From Aquiluna sp. (lineage in GTDB: Bacteria > Actinomycetota > Actinomycetes > Actinomycetales > Microbacteriaceae), in contig JALQVB010000037.1 of the NCBI GenBank assembly GCA_023260495.1, positions 1 to 9,440 on the forward strand: a DNA stretch of 9,440 nucleotides, given 5' to 3'. Shown here in pieces: positions 1 through 6,648 of the stretch. Under the pieces are notes generated by a model that had not been told where the DNA came from, did not search any database, and saw nothing but the letters and a program-made list of their open reading frames with translations. The position numbers were made by a program, and so were the translations under genes. Numbering within the stretch: position 1 is the first letter of the stretch; every line of letters begins with the position of its first letter.

Positions 1-663
1 AGCGCTGAGGTTGCAGCCAAGGAGCCGATGCTGCTAGCGGCAGTCGCACTGCACCCGAACGAGGCACCGCTATACGGAAACCAGGCTGCGCTAGAGGAAG
101 CCTTGGCCGAGATCGCTGAGCTAGCCACCCAGCCTCGCGTGAGGGCAATCGGGGAGACCGGACTAGATTTTTTCCGCACCGAGGGAGACCTGGAACTCAA
201 ACTTCAGCTGCACTCCTTTGAAGCACACATTGAGATTGCTAAACAAAACAACATCGCCATGCAGATTCACGACCGTGAGGCACATGATGACGTTGTTCGC
301 ACCCTGAACCGGGTGGGTGCGCCTGAGCGCACGGTCTTCCACTGCTTCTCGGGAGATGTGGACCTGGTTGAAATTGCCAAACAAAACGGTTGGTTCGTCT
401 CATTTGCCGGCAACATCACCTTCAAGAAAAACCAGTACCTTCGCGATGCGCTGCTGGCTTGCGACCCATCGCAAATCTTGATTGAGACTGATGCTCCATT
501 CCTTACACCAGAACCTCTGCGGGGACGGCCCAATGCCCCCTACCTGGTGCCGCACCACCTAAGGTTCATGGCTGAGGTTTTGGGCTGGGAAGTCAACCGA
601 CTGGCAGAGCAGATCAATCTGAATACCATCGCTGCCTATGGCCGGTTCGACGAGGGGCTCTGA
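1..663 (+). CDS. tatD: TatD-family metal-dependent deoxyribonuclease, 5' end cut by the window edge
   Basis: The reading frame is open from base 1 (S-A-E-V-A-A-K-E-P before the Met at 28), so the Met at 28 is internal and the true start lies upstream. 220 residues are visible; family members are about 260-300, so the N-terminal strand with the first HxH metal ligands is missing. Counting from the first visible codon, the expected TIM-barrel metal ligands are present: Glu52 in IGETGLDFF, His90 in QIHDREAH, His114 in FHCFSGD and Asp164 in LIETDAPFLTP. Known family role: cytoplasmic metal-dependent 3'-5' exonuclease/DNase acting in DNA repair and quality control. The VALHPNEAP segment is typical of actinobacterial TatD. 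Its TGA stop is immediately followed by the TTG start of rsmA, so the two are probably translationally coupled. The family call is firm; the exact substrate is not. Confidence 0.93.
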   Translation, partial: SAEVAAKEPMLLAAVALHPNEAPLYGNQAALEEALAEIAELATQPRVRAIGETGLDFFRTEGDLELKLQLHSFEAHIEIAKQNNIAMQIHDREAHDDVVRTLNRVGAPERTVFHCFSGDVDLVEIAKQNGWFVSFAGNITFKKNQYLRDALLACDPSQILIETDAPFLTPEPLRGRPNAPYLVPHHLRFMAEVLGWEVNRLAEQINLNTIAAYGRFDEGL

Positions 664-1476
664 TTGCTCGGCGCGGCTGAGATTCGCCAACTTGCGGAGC
701 GGTTAGACATCCGCCCGACTAAAAAGCTTGGACAGAACTTTGTAATAGACCCCAACACAATCCGCCGGATTGTCGCTGCTGCAGACCTTTCCGAAAACGA
801 CACTATTGTCGAAATTGGCCCAGGTTTGGGATCGCTCACACTAGGCATTCTTGAGGTCGTAGACAACGTTGTTGCAGTTGAGATTGACCCTAGACTCGCG
901 CAGCTGCTTCCAGAGACAGTTGGGAAGCATGCCCCAGGGAAAAATCTAACCCTGATAAATCAGGACGCACTCAGAATCAGCGAGCTACCCGGCGCACCAA
1001 CCGCTTTGGTAGCCAACCTGCCCTACAACATTTCCGTGCCAGTGCTGCTTCACTTCCTCCAGAATTTTCCGAGCATCCAGAAGGCTCTCGTGATGGTTCA
1101 GGCTGAGGTGGCGCATCGACTCGCGGCGAAGCCTGGTGGTAAGGAATATGGCTCACCCAGCGTGAAGCTGGCCTGGTATGGGGCGGCTCGATTAGCCGGC
1201 AATGTAGGCAGAAGCGTTTTCTGGCCGGCACCTCAGGTGGATTCCGCCCTGGTCTACTTTGAGCGCCAAAAGCGCGAGGGAGATCCAACCGAGGTTTTTC
1301 GGGTTATCGACGCAGCCTTTGCGCAGCGCCGCAAAACGCTTCGGCAGGCCCTTGCTGGCTGGGCCGGTAGTCCGGCCGAAGCGGAGCGAATCCTAGTTGC
1401 AGCCGGCATCAATCCTGCTGCACGCGGTGAGGAGCTGGGCATAGAGCAGTTTCTGAAGGTAGCCTCTTGCAAATGA
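664..1476 (+). CDS. rsmA: 16S rRNA (adenine1518-N6/adenine1519-N6)-dimethyltransferase RsmA (KsgA)
   Basis: Uses S-adenosylmethionine to dimethylate the two adjacent adenines in the 3'-terminal helix of 16S rRNA, a late step and checkpoint in 30S subunit assembly. The 270-residue length is normal. Visible motifs: KKLGQNFVID (20-29) at the N-terminus, SAM-binding motif I VEIGPGLGS (49-57), acidic motif II VEID (72-75), and catalytic motif IV NLPYN (118-122). The C-terminal helical domain contains AFAQRRKTLRQAL (218-230). The start is a TTG directly after the tatD stop. GAGGGG at 652-657, 6 nt upstream, supports it, and no better start lies before KKLGQNF. The gene ends in a 4-nt ATGA overlap with the ATG of ispE. 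Loss of this enzyme gives kasugamycin resistance in other bacteria. Confidence 0.97.
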   Translation: MLGAAEIRQLAERLDIRPTKKLGQNFVIDPNTIRRIVAAADLSENDTIVEIGPGLGSLTLGILEVVDNVVAVEIDPRLAQLLPETVGKHAPGKNLTLINQDALRISELPGAPTALVANLPYNISVPVLLHFLQNFPSIQKALVMVQAEVAHRLAAKPGGKEYGSPSVKLAWYGAARLAGNVGRSVFWPAPQVDSALVYFERQKREGDPTEVFRVIDAAFAQRRKTLRQALAGWAGSPAEAERILVAAGINPAARGEELGIEQFLKVASCK

Positions 1477-2345
1477 TTTACGCATCTGCGCCGGGAAAAG
1501 TGAACCTATTTTTTGAGGTCGGGCCGCTACGTGCCGACGGCTTCCACTCGGTGCTGAGCCTTTATCAGAGCCTGGCCATCAGGCAGCGGGTCGGTGTTGC
1601 TACCGCCCAACAGTGGAGTGTCAGCACCACCGGCAATCTGCCTCAGGCTCAGCTTGATTTAGTTCCCAGCGATGAGGAAAACCTGATCGTTGTGGCGGCG
1701 AAGGCGCTGGCCGATTTCGTTGGAATACAAAATCCTCAGCCGATGCATTTCGAAACAGTGAAAGAAGTCCCGGTCGCAGCTGGTCTCGCCGGTGGTAGTG
1801 CCGACGCTGCAGCCGCGCTGATTGCCCTCAATGAAGCGTGGTGTCTGGGATTGAGCTTTGATCAGCTGATTGAGGTTGGTTCCCGCGTTGGTTCCGACGT
1901 GCCGTTCGCGCTGCTTGGTGGAACTGCAATCGGTGTCGATACCGGCATTGACCTAACTCCTTTGACACCCATCCCGACGCTCCATGTGGTCTTGCTGGTG
2001 AGTCCTTATGGACTATCCACCGGCAAGGTGTTTGGCAAGTTCGACGATCTATACCCGCAGGGGGATTTGAACCTCAGCCCCGAGCAGCTATTGGCCGAGA
2101 TTGCTGATGGCCGACTCACAATTGGGAAGAACTCCCTTTTGCCGGCAGCGGTTGACTTGAAACCCGAACTTCGAGAGCTAATCAATTCAACGGACCTACC
2201 GCTTATGCTCTCCGGCTCCGGTCCCACCTTGGCTTTTGTGACTGCCGACGCCGGCCAGGCAGCGAAAGCGGCCGAACAGCTTCGATCTCTGGGTCACTTC
2301 CTGATAGAGACGACCTCTGATGCGCGCGGGGCAGAGCTCGGCTGA
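1473..2345 (+). CDS. ispE: 4-diphosphocytidyl-2-C-methyl-D-erythritol kinase
   Basis: ATP-dependent GHMP-family kinase that phosphorylates CDP-methylerythritol at the 2-hydroxyl in the non-mevalonate (MEP) route to isopentenyl diphosphate. The 290 residues include substrate motif PGKVNLFFEVG (7-17) with catalytic Lys9, the glycine-rich ATP loop VAAGLAGGSADAAAA (101-115), catalytic Asp142 in GSDVPFALLGG, and the third GHMP motif LSGSGPT (246-252). The chosen ATG at 1473 overlaps the rsmA stop as ATGA. An in-frame TTG at 1467 is an alternative: GAAGGT at 1455-1460 is better spaced for the TTG (6 nt) than for the ATG (12 nt), so the start is uncertain by two codons. The stop overlaps the ATG of the next gene by one base (TGATG). 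The rsmA-ispE pairing is common in bacteria, and in actinobacteria an ABC-F gene often follows. Confidence 0.96.
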   Translation: MIYASAPGKVNLFFEVGPLRADGFHSVLSLYQSLAIRQRVGVATAQQWSVSTTGNLPQAQLDLVPSDEENLIVVAAKALADFVGIQNPQPMHFETVKEVPVAAGLAGGSADAAAALIALNEAWCLGLSFDQLIEVGSRVGSDVPFALLGGTAIGVDTGIDLTPLTPIPTLHVVLLVSPYGLSTGKVFGKFDDLYPQGDLNLSPEQLLAEIADGRLTIGKNSLLPAAVDLKPELRELINSTDLPLMLSGSGPTLAFVTADAGQAAKAAEQLRSLGHFLIETTSDARGAELG

Positions 2346-4117
2346 TGTCACATTTGCTTGGCGCTGAGGCTATCTCGCACGAGTTCCCAACAAAGCGCGT
2401 ATTTGACTCTGTCACCGTTGGTATTTCGGCCGGTGATCGCATCGGCATTGTTGGTCGAAACGGTGATGGTAAATCCACGCTGCTGAAGATTCTGACGAAG
2501 CAGCTCAGTCCCGATCAGGGGCGAGTCACCATGCGATCCGGGCTCGACGTTGGCTTTTTGTCCCAGGCTGACAAGTTCGACCCTGAGTTGTCAATCGCCA
2601 GCGTCGTGGTGGGGGATAGGCCGGAGTTTGAGTGGGCCTCGGATGCCAAGATTCGCGACGTCCTCAGCGGACTGGTGGCGGATCTGGACTGGAACGCTCC
2701 GGTTGGCAGGCTGTCCGGAGGTCAGCTTCGCCGCGTTGCGCTAGCAAGGCTGCTTGCGGCAAACCACGACGTGATCATGCTGGACGAGCCCACAAACCAC
2801 CTAGACGTTGACGGGGTTAACTGGCTTGCCCAGCATCTGAATTCTCGTTGGACCAAGAGCCAGGGCGGACTGCTGGTAATCACCCACGATCGCTGGTTCC
2901 TCGATGCTGTCTGCAACACGATGTGGGAGGTCGTTGCGGGCCGCGTTGAGCCCTTCCAGGGAGGGTATGCCGCCTATGTTCAGCAGCGCGCAGAACGCAA
3001 CCGGCAGCAGGCTGCAATTGAGGCGCGGAGGCAAAACCTGCTCCGCAAAGAACTTGCTTGGCTTGGCCGTGGAGCTCCTGCCAGAACAGCAAAACCCAAA
3101 TTCCGCATTGATGCCGCACTCGAACTGATTGCCAACGAGCCAGCCCCTAGAGATTCGATTGAGCTGGCAAAGCTGGCCAGCTCGAGGTTGGGAAAAGACG
3201 TCGTTGATCTCGAGTCAGTCAGCTATGCGACACCTGATGGCAAGCAGATTTTCAAAGACATTACGCTGCGACTCGGGCCCGGAGACCGAATTGGATTGGT
3301 TGGCGCCAACGGCGCTGGCAAGACGACCTTGCTTCAGTTGATGACTGGTGAATTGAGCCCATCATCGGGTCGGGTGAAGATCGGTAAGACGGTGAAATTT
3401 GCCAAGCTTTCGCAGGATGTGCGGGAGTTGAATGAGTTTGCCGACGACCGGATTTTCAACATGATTGCCAGAGAAAAAACGGCCTTTGTTGTCGGCAAGA
3501 AGGAAATCCCCACCGGCCAGCTCGTTGAGCAACTTGGCTTTGAATCTCAGGAGTTGCAAACACCGGTGAAGGAGCTATCCGGAGGCCAGCGACGTCGATT
3601 CCAGCTGTTGCGCTTGCTATTCCAGGAGCCGAATGTCTTGATCCTGGACGAGCCCACCAACGATCTGGACACCGACATGCTTGCCGCCATGGAGGATCTT
3701 CTCGATATTTGGCCGGGAACGCTCATTGTGGTCTCTCACGATCGATATCTGCTGGAGCGCGTCACTGACAACCAGTATGCGCTGTTGGGTGATGGCAAGC
3801 TGAGGCATCTGACGGGCGGAGTGGAGCAGTATCTCGCGCTGAAGCGCCCCAAGACCAAGTCTGCACAGCCTGAGACCAAGGTCCCCGAGGGTTTATCGGG
3901 CGCAGATCGCCGCAACATGGAAAAAGAGGCAGGCCGATTGGAGCGCCTAACGGCAAAACTTGAGGTTGAGCTTGAGCGAGTTGGACTAGCCCTTGCGCAG
4001 GCTGATCAGTCGAACTATGAGGTCCTGGCCGAGCTGGTTGCCGAGCAGGGTAGATTGCGCTCTGAGCTAGCGCAAACCGAAGAGAGTTGGCTCGAGATTC
4101 TCGAGCTACTCCAGTAA
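2345..4117 (+). CDS. ABC-F family ATPase with two nucleotide-binding domains, Uup-like
   Basis: 590 residues with two complete soluble ABC domains and no membrane segment, the hallmark of the ribosome-associated ABC-F family. Domain 1: Walker A GRNGDGKST (37-45), signature LSGGQ (123-127), Walker B IMLDEPTNH (144-152), H-loop His181. The connecting helices (about 205-275) contain an Arg-rich AWLGRGAPAR stretch, as in Uup-type linkers. Domain 2: Walker A GANGAGKTT (320-328), signature LSGGQ (411-415), Walker B LILDEPTND (432-440), H-loop His465. A charged C-terminal extension (about 515-590) is heptad-like and probably a coiled coil, as in Uup. Known family role: rescue or remodelling of translating ribosomes, sometimes antibiotic resistance. 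Nothing here marks it as a resistance factor, and its place in a housekeeping operon argues for a general role. The start overlaps the ispE stop by one base, implying translational coupling. Confidence 0.94.
   Translation: MSHLLGAEAISHEFPTKRVFDSVTVGISAGDRIGIVGRNGDGKSTLLKILTKQLSPDQGRVTMRSGLDVGFLSQADKFDPELSIASVVVGDRPEFEWASDAKIRDVLSGLVADLDWNAPVGRLSGGQLRRVALARLLAANHDVIMLDEPTNHLDVDGVNWLAQHLNSRWTKSQGGLLVITHDRWFLDAVCNTMWEVVAGRVEPFQGGYAAYVQQRAERNRQQAAIEARRQNLLRKELAWLGRGAPARTAKPKFRIDAALELIANEPAPRDSIELAKLASSRLGKDVVDLESVSYATPDGKQIFKDITLRLGPGDRIGLVGANGAGKTTLLQLMTGELSPSSGRVKIGKTVKFAKLSQDVRELNEFADDRIFNMIAREKTAFVVGKKEIPTGQLVEQLGFESQELQTPVKELSGGQRRRFQLLRLLFQEPNVLILDEPTNDLDTDMLAAMEDLLDIWPGTLIVVSHDRYLLERVTDNQYALLGDGKLRHLTGGVEQYLALKRPKTKSAQPETKVPEGLSGADRRNMEKEAGRLERLTAKLEVELERVGLALAQADQSNYEVLAELVAEQGRLRSELAQTEESWLEILELLQ
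4088..4108 (+). other. Hairpin at the 3' end of the ABC-F gene
   Basis: GCTCGAG (4090-4096) and CTCGAGC (4100-4106) are perfectly complementary around the 3-nt loop ATT. A G-U and a U-A pair extend the stem to 9 pairs. It lies in the last codons before the stop. No T-run follows, so it is not a classical intrinsic terminator; it could slow transcription or protect the mRNA 3' end. CTCGAG is itself a palindrome repeated twice, encoding part of the Leu/Glu-rich helix, so chance from coding constraint is possible. Confidence 0.4.
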
Positions 4118-4143
4118 TTGCAAATCTCTGGCAGACTTGTGCG

Positions 4144-4157
4144 CGAGGTTAGCCTCG
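4144..4157 (+). other. Small hairpin immediately upstream of tRNA-Gln
   Basis: CGAGG (4144-4148) pairs with CCTCG (4153-4157) around the loop TTAG, ending one base before the first base of the tRNA. It could be a 5' leader hairpin of the pre-tRNA recognised during end processing, or a weak Rho-independent stop without a T-tract for the upstream operon. The stem is only 5 bp, so the function is uncertain. Confidence 0.35.
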
Positions 4158-4158
4158 T

Positions 4159-4230
4159 TCCGCTCTGGTGTAACGGCAGCACGGCGCCCTTTGGAGGCGT
4201 CCGGTCTAGGTTCGAATCCTAGGGGCGGAG
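4159..4230 (+). tRNA. tRNA-Gln, anticodon TTG (UUG)
   Basis: 72 nt fold into a full cloverleaf. Acceptor TCCGCTC (4159-4165) pairs with GGGCGGA (4223-4229) with one G-U, and the discriminator base is G4230. D-stem GTGT/GCAC has a short 7-nt loop. Anticodon stem GCGCC/GGCGT encloses loop CTTTGGA with anticodon TTG at 4191-4193. T-arm CTAGG-TTCGAAT-CCTAG is perfect. No 3' CCA is encoded, so it must be added. It sits 41 nt after the ABC-F stop and 21 nt before glmU, on the same strand with no terminator between, so it is probably cut out of a longer transcript shared with glmU. UUG reads CAA and, with wobble, possibly CAG codons. Confidence 0.96.
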
Positions 4231-4242
4231 CTGCGAGAGGTA

Positions 4243-4249
4243 GGAGGAG
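4243..4249 (+). promoter_or_regulatory. Strong ribosome binding site fixing the TTG start of glmU
   Basis: GGAGGAG closely matches the anti-Shine-Dalgarno complement. Its GGAGG core is 4 nt from the TTG at 4252. It is the strongest such site in the window and lies wholly in the 21-nt gap between tRNA-Gln and glmU. It supports the TTG start over the later in-frame ATG at 4300, which would remove the LAAGEGTR motif. Confidence 0.75.
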
Positions 4250-4251
4250 CT

Positions 4252-5664
4252 TTGCGCCCACTTGCAGTTGTGGTCCTTGCCGCGGGGGAAGGCACTCGCA
4301 TGAAGAGCAAGACCCCCAAGGTTCTGCACGAAATAGCTGGACTACCTCTTCTCGGTCACGTTCTGGCCACCGCTCATTCGCTTTCGGCTCAGCACGTAAT
4401 TGCGGTCGTGCGTCACGAGCGGCAAAAGCTTGAGGAATACATCCAGGGACACTTTCCGAGCACTGAGATTGCGGTTCAGGACGAAATTCCAGGCACCGGC
4501 AGGGCCGTTGAACTGGCACTGGAGGTCCTGCCAGGAGGTTTTGATGGCGATGTCCTGATTCTTTCTGGCGATGTGCCGCTGTTGGATGTGCAGAGCGTTG
4601 CCGAATTGATTCAGCGGCACCAGGAAAATGCAGCCCTGGGCTCGCTGATTAGCTTCCACGCCGAAGACCCAACCGGCTACGGCCGAATACTGCGGGATCG
4701 TGGATCTGTTATCGGCATTGTCGAACAGAAGGATGCCAATCCGGACCAGCGGGAGATCGACGAGGTCAATGCCGGGGTCTATGTCTTTGGCTACCGGCAG
4801 TTGACCGCTGCCCTGGCTGAGGTTGGCACGGCAAATGCTCAAGGCGAAAAGTACTTAACCGACGTAGTTTCACTATTGGTTTCACAGGGGCGAGTTGATG
4901 CCCACGTGATTACCGATAACTGGCTGGTCGCTGGCGTAAACGACCGCGTTCAGCTGAGTGCGGTTGCTGCTGAGCTCAATCGCAGGATTGTTGCCGCATG
5001 GCAACTGGCAGGCGTCAGCGTCACCGAGCCGGCAACCACCTGGATCGACATCACCGTGCAACTTGGAAGCGACGTGACACTGCTCCCCGGCACGAGACTG
5101 CACGGACTAACCGTGATTGGTGAGGATGCCATCATCGGACCGGACACCACGCTGGTTGATACTGAGGTTGGCTCCGCAGCGTCCATCACAAGGACTTCCG
5201 CAACTGGATCTCGAATCGGCGCCGGTGCGAACGTCGGCCCGTTTGCCTATTTACGTCCGGGCACGATTCTGGGCTCGGATGGCAAAATTGGCGCCTTTGT
5301 GGAGTCTAAGAATTCGATCATCGGAGATGGGGCCAAGGTGCCACACCTCAGCTACGTTGGTGATGCCGAAATCGGTGATGGCGCAAACATTGGCGCTGGC
5401 ACGATTTTCGCAAACTATGACGGTGTCAACAAGCACCGTTCCACGGTGGGTAAGCATGCCCGTACCGGCAGCGGGAACGTCTTCGTGGCACCTGTGAACA
5501 TAGGAGCTGGCGCCTACACGGCAGCCGGTTCGACCATCAGACGAGACGTCGAGGCTGGGGCGCTAGCATTGAACCCAGCAGCGCAAAAGAATTTGGCGGA
5601 TTGGGTCCTGCAAAATCGACCCGATTCCAAATCGGCAGCAGCGGCAAGCGAGGAGAAGAACTAG
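4252..5664 (+). CDS. glmU: Bifunctional GlmU: GlcN-1-P acetyltransferase / GlcNAc-1-P uridylyltransferase
   Basis: Makes UDP-N-acetylglucosamine, the first dedicated precursor of peptidoglycan, in the cytoplasm. The C-terminal half acetylates glucosamine-1-phosphate with acetyl-CoA; the N-terminal half then transfers UMP from UTP. The 470-residue length is typical. N-terminal Rossmann-like domain: LAAGEGTRM (9-17), Lys23, QDEIPGTGRA (76-85), metal-binding Asp107 in LSGDVPL, GYGRI (142-146), NAGVY (173-177). Left-handed beta-helix domain: hexapeptide repeats from about 255 to 435 with Arg335, Lys353, catalytic base His365 and Tyr368 in AKVPHLSY, Asn388-Tyr389 and Lys394, matching the E. coli residues shifted by two. 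The tail (456-470) is Ser/Ala/Lys-rich and disordered. The TTG start is backed by a strong ribosome binding site. The TAG stop directly abuts the prs ATG. Confidence 0.97.
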   Translation: MRPLAVVVLAAGEGTRMKSKTPKVLHEIAGLPLLGHVLATAHSLSAQHVIAVVRHERQKLEEYIQGHFPSTEIAVQDEIPGTGRAVELALEVLPGGFDGDVLILSGDVPLLDVQSVAELIQRHQENAALGSLISFHAEDPTGYGRILRDRGSVIGIVEQKDANPDQREIDEVNAGVYVFGYRQLTAALAEVGTANAQGEKYLTDVVSLLVSQGRVDAHVITDNWLVAGVNDRVQLSAVAAELNRRIVAAWQLAGVSVTEPATTWIDITVQLGSDVTLLPGTRLHGLTVIGEDAIIGPDTTLVDTEVGSAASITRTSATGSRIGAGANVGPFAYLRPGTILGSDGKIGAFVESKNSIIGDGAKVPHLSYVGDAEIGDGANIGAGTIFANYDGVNKHRSTVGKHARTGSGNVFVAPVNIGAGAYTAAGSTIRRDVEAGALALNPAAQKNLADWVLQNRPDSKSAAAASEEKN

Positions 5665-6639
5665 ATGGCAATAGAGAAGCCAGCCAGCAAGCAATTGGTG
5701 ATTGCCTCGGGACGCGCGCATCAGTCGCTCGCTCAGGAGGTGGCAGAGATTCTGCAGACCGAGCTGGTGCCGGTGACCGCCTACGATTTTGCCAACGGTG
5801 AGACCTTTGTGCGCTACGAGCGCAGCGTTCGCGGTGTAGACGCCTTCATCATTCAGGCCCACCCGAACCCAATCAACCACTGGGTCATGGAGCAGCTGCT
5901 GATGGTTGACGCCATGAAGCGCGCCAGCGCCAAGCGCATCACCGTGGTTGCGCCATTCTTCCCCTATGCCAGGCAGGACAAGAAGCACAAGGGACGCGAG
6001 CCAATTTCTGCTCGCCTGGTTACCGACCTCTTCCGCACCGCTGGTGCTTCCAGGCTGATGTCAGTCGATTTGCACACACCTCAGATTCAAGGTTTTTTCG
6101 ACGGCCCAGTCGATCACCTGTGGGCGCTACCTACCCTGGCCGACCACGTGGCTGAGACCTTTGGCACCGAAAACCTAACTGTTGTATCGCCGGATTCCGG
6201 TCGAGTACGGGTTGCCGATATTTGGGCTGACAGACTCGGCACCCCACTGGCAATCGTGCACAAGAGGCGCGACCCGGACAAGCCAAACCAGGTTCAGGTC
6301 AATGAGATTGTCGGCGAGGTAAAGGGCAAGGACTGCCTGATCGTGGACGACATGATCGACACCGGTGGCACGATTCTTGCCGCCGCCAAGGCGCTAAAGC
6401 AGAACGGTGCGGCGAGAGTTATCGTTGCGGCCACCCACGCTGTCTTCTCCCACCCGGCCGTGGAGCGACTGAGCGATCCAGTCATTGACTCTGTTGTTGT
6501 TACGAACACCCTGCCGGTCACGCCGGACAAGGAGTTTGAATCGCTCACGGTGCTGTCGATTGCGCCGCTTATTGCCAAGGCAATCGCTGCGGTGTTCTAC
6601 GACGATTCCGTTAACTCTCTGTTCCCTGGCCACGCTTAG
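5665..6639 (+). CDS. prs: Ribose-phosphate pyrophosphokinase (PRPP synthetase)
   Basis: Transfers pyrophosphate from ATP to ribose-5-phosphate to form PRPP, feeding purine, pyrimidine, NAD, histidine and tryptophan synthesis. In actinobacteria PRPP is also the source of decaprenyl-phosphate arabinose where that polymer is made. The 324 residues are slightly longer than the usual 310-320. Visible: YARQDKK (101-107) ATP-site segment, SVDLHTPQIQGFF (133-145) with His137, flexible catalytic loop KRRDP (200-204), and PRPP-binding loop DDMIDTGGT (228-236). The ATG follows the glmU stop with no gap. AGGAG at 5651-5655 lies inside the end of glmU, 9 nt before the start. Coupled glmU-prs is a widely conserved bacterial gene pair. 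No missing residue was noticed. Confidence 0.97.
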   Translation: MAIEKPASKQLVIASGRAHQSLAQEVAEILQTELVPVTAYDFANGETFVRYERSVRGVDAFIIQAHPNPINHWVMEQLLMVDAMKRASAKRITVVAPFFPYARQDKKHKGREPISARLVTDLFRTAGASRLMSVDLHTPQIQGFFDGPVDHLWALPTLADHVAETFGTENLTVVSPDSGRVRVADIWADRLGTPLAIVHKRRDPDKPNQVQVNEIVGEVKGKDCLIVDDMIDTGGTILAAAKALKQNGAARVIVAATHAVFSHPAVERLSDPVIDSVVVTNTLPVTPDKEFESLTVLSIAPLIAKAIAAVFYDDSVNSLFPGHA

Positions 6640-6642
6640 AAT
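6637..6642 (+). promoter_or_regulatory. Possible -10 element placing transcription start on the permease GTG
   Basis: TAGAAT closely matches the sigma-70 -10 consensus and contains the prs stop codon. With the usual 6-nt gap the start of transcription would be base 6649, the G of the GTG start, giving a leaderless mRNA. No Shine-Dalgarno sequence is visible before the GTG, which fits. No convincing -35 is seen (TTAACT at 6611 is 20 nt away), so this is tentative. Confidence 0.4.
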
Positions 6643-6648
6643 CACGGT

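Noticed and set aside
2345..4117. ABC-F gene as an antibiotic resistance determinant
   Set aside because: The Uup-like C-terminal coiled coil and housekeeping operon context fit a general ribosome-associated role. Nothing specific to resistance subfamilies is visible.
4118..4155. Promoter for tRNA-Gln (TTGCAA at 4118 or TAGCCT at 4150)
   Set aside because: No pair of -35 and -10 elements has acceptable spacing. TAGCCT would start transcription inside the tRNA at about 4162.
4106..4519. 137-residue - strand frame covering tRNA-Gln and the glmU start
   Set aside because: It runs antisense through a tRNA and a conserved coding start, and it is Arg/Pro/Ala-rich as expected of a shadow frame.
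4342..4842. 166-residue - strand open frame inside glmU
   Set aside because: It is fully antisense to the conserved GlmU nucleotidyltransferase domain, has no recognisable motif, and such frames are common opposite GC-rich genes.
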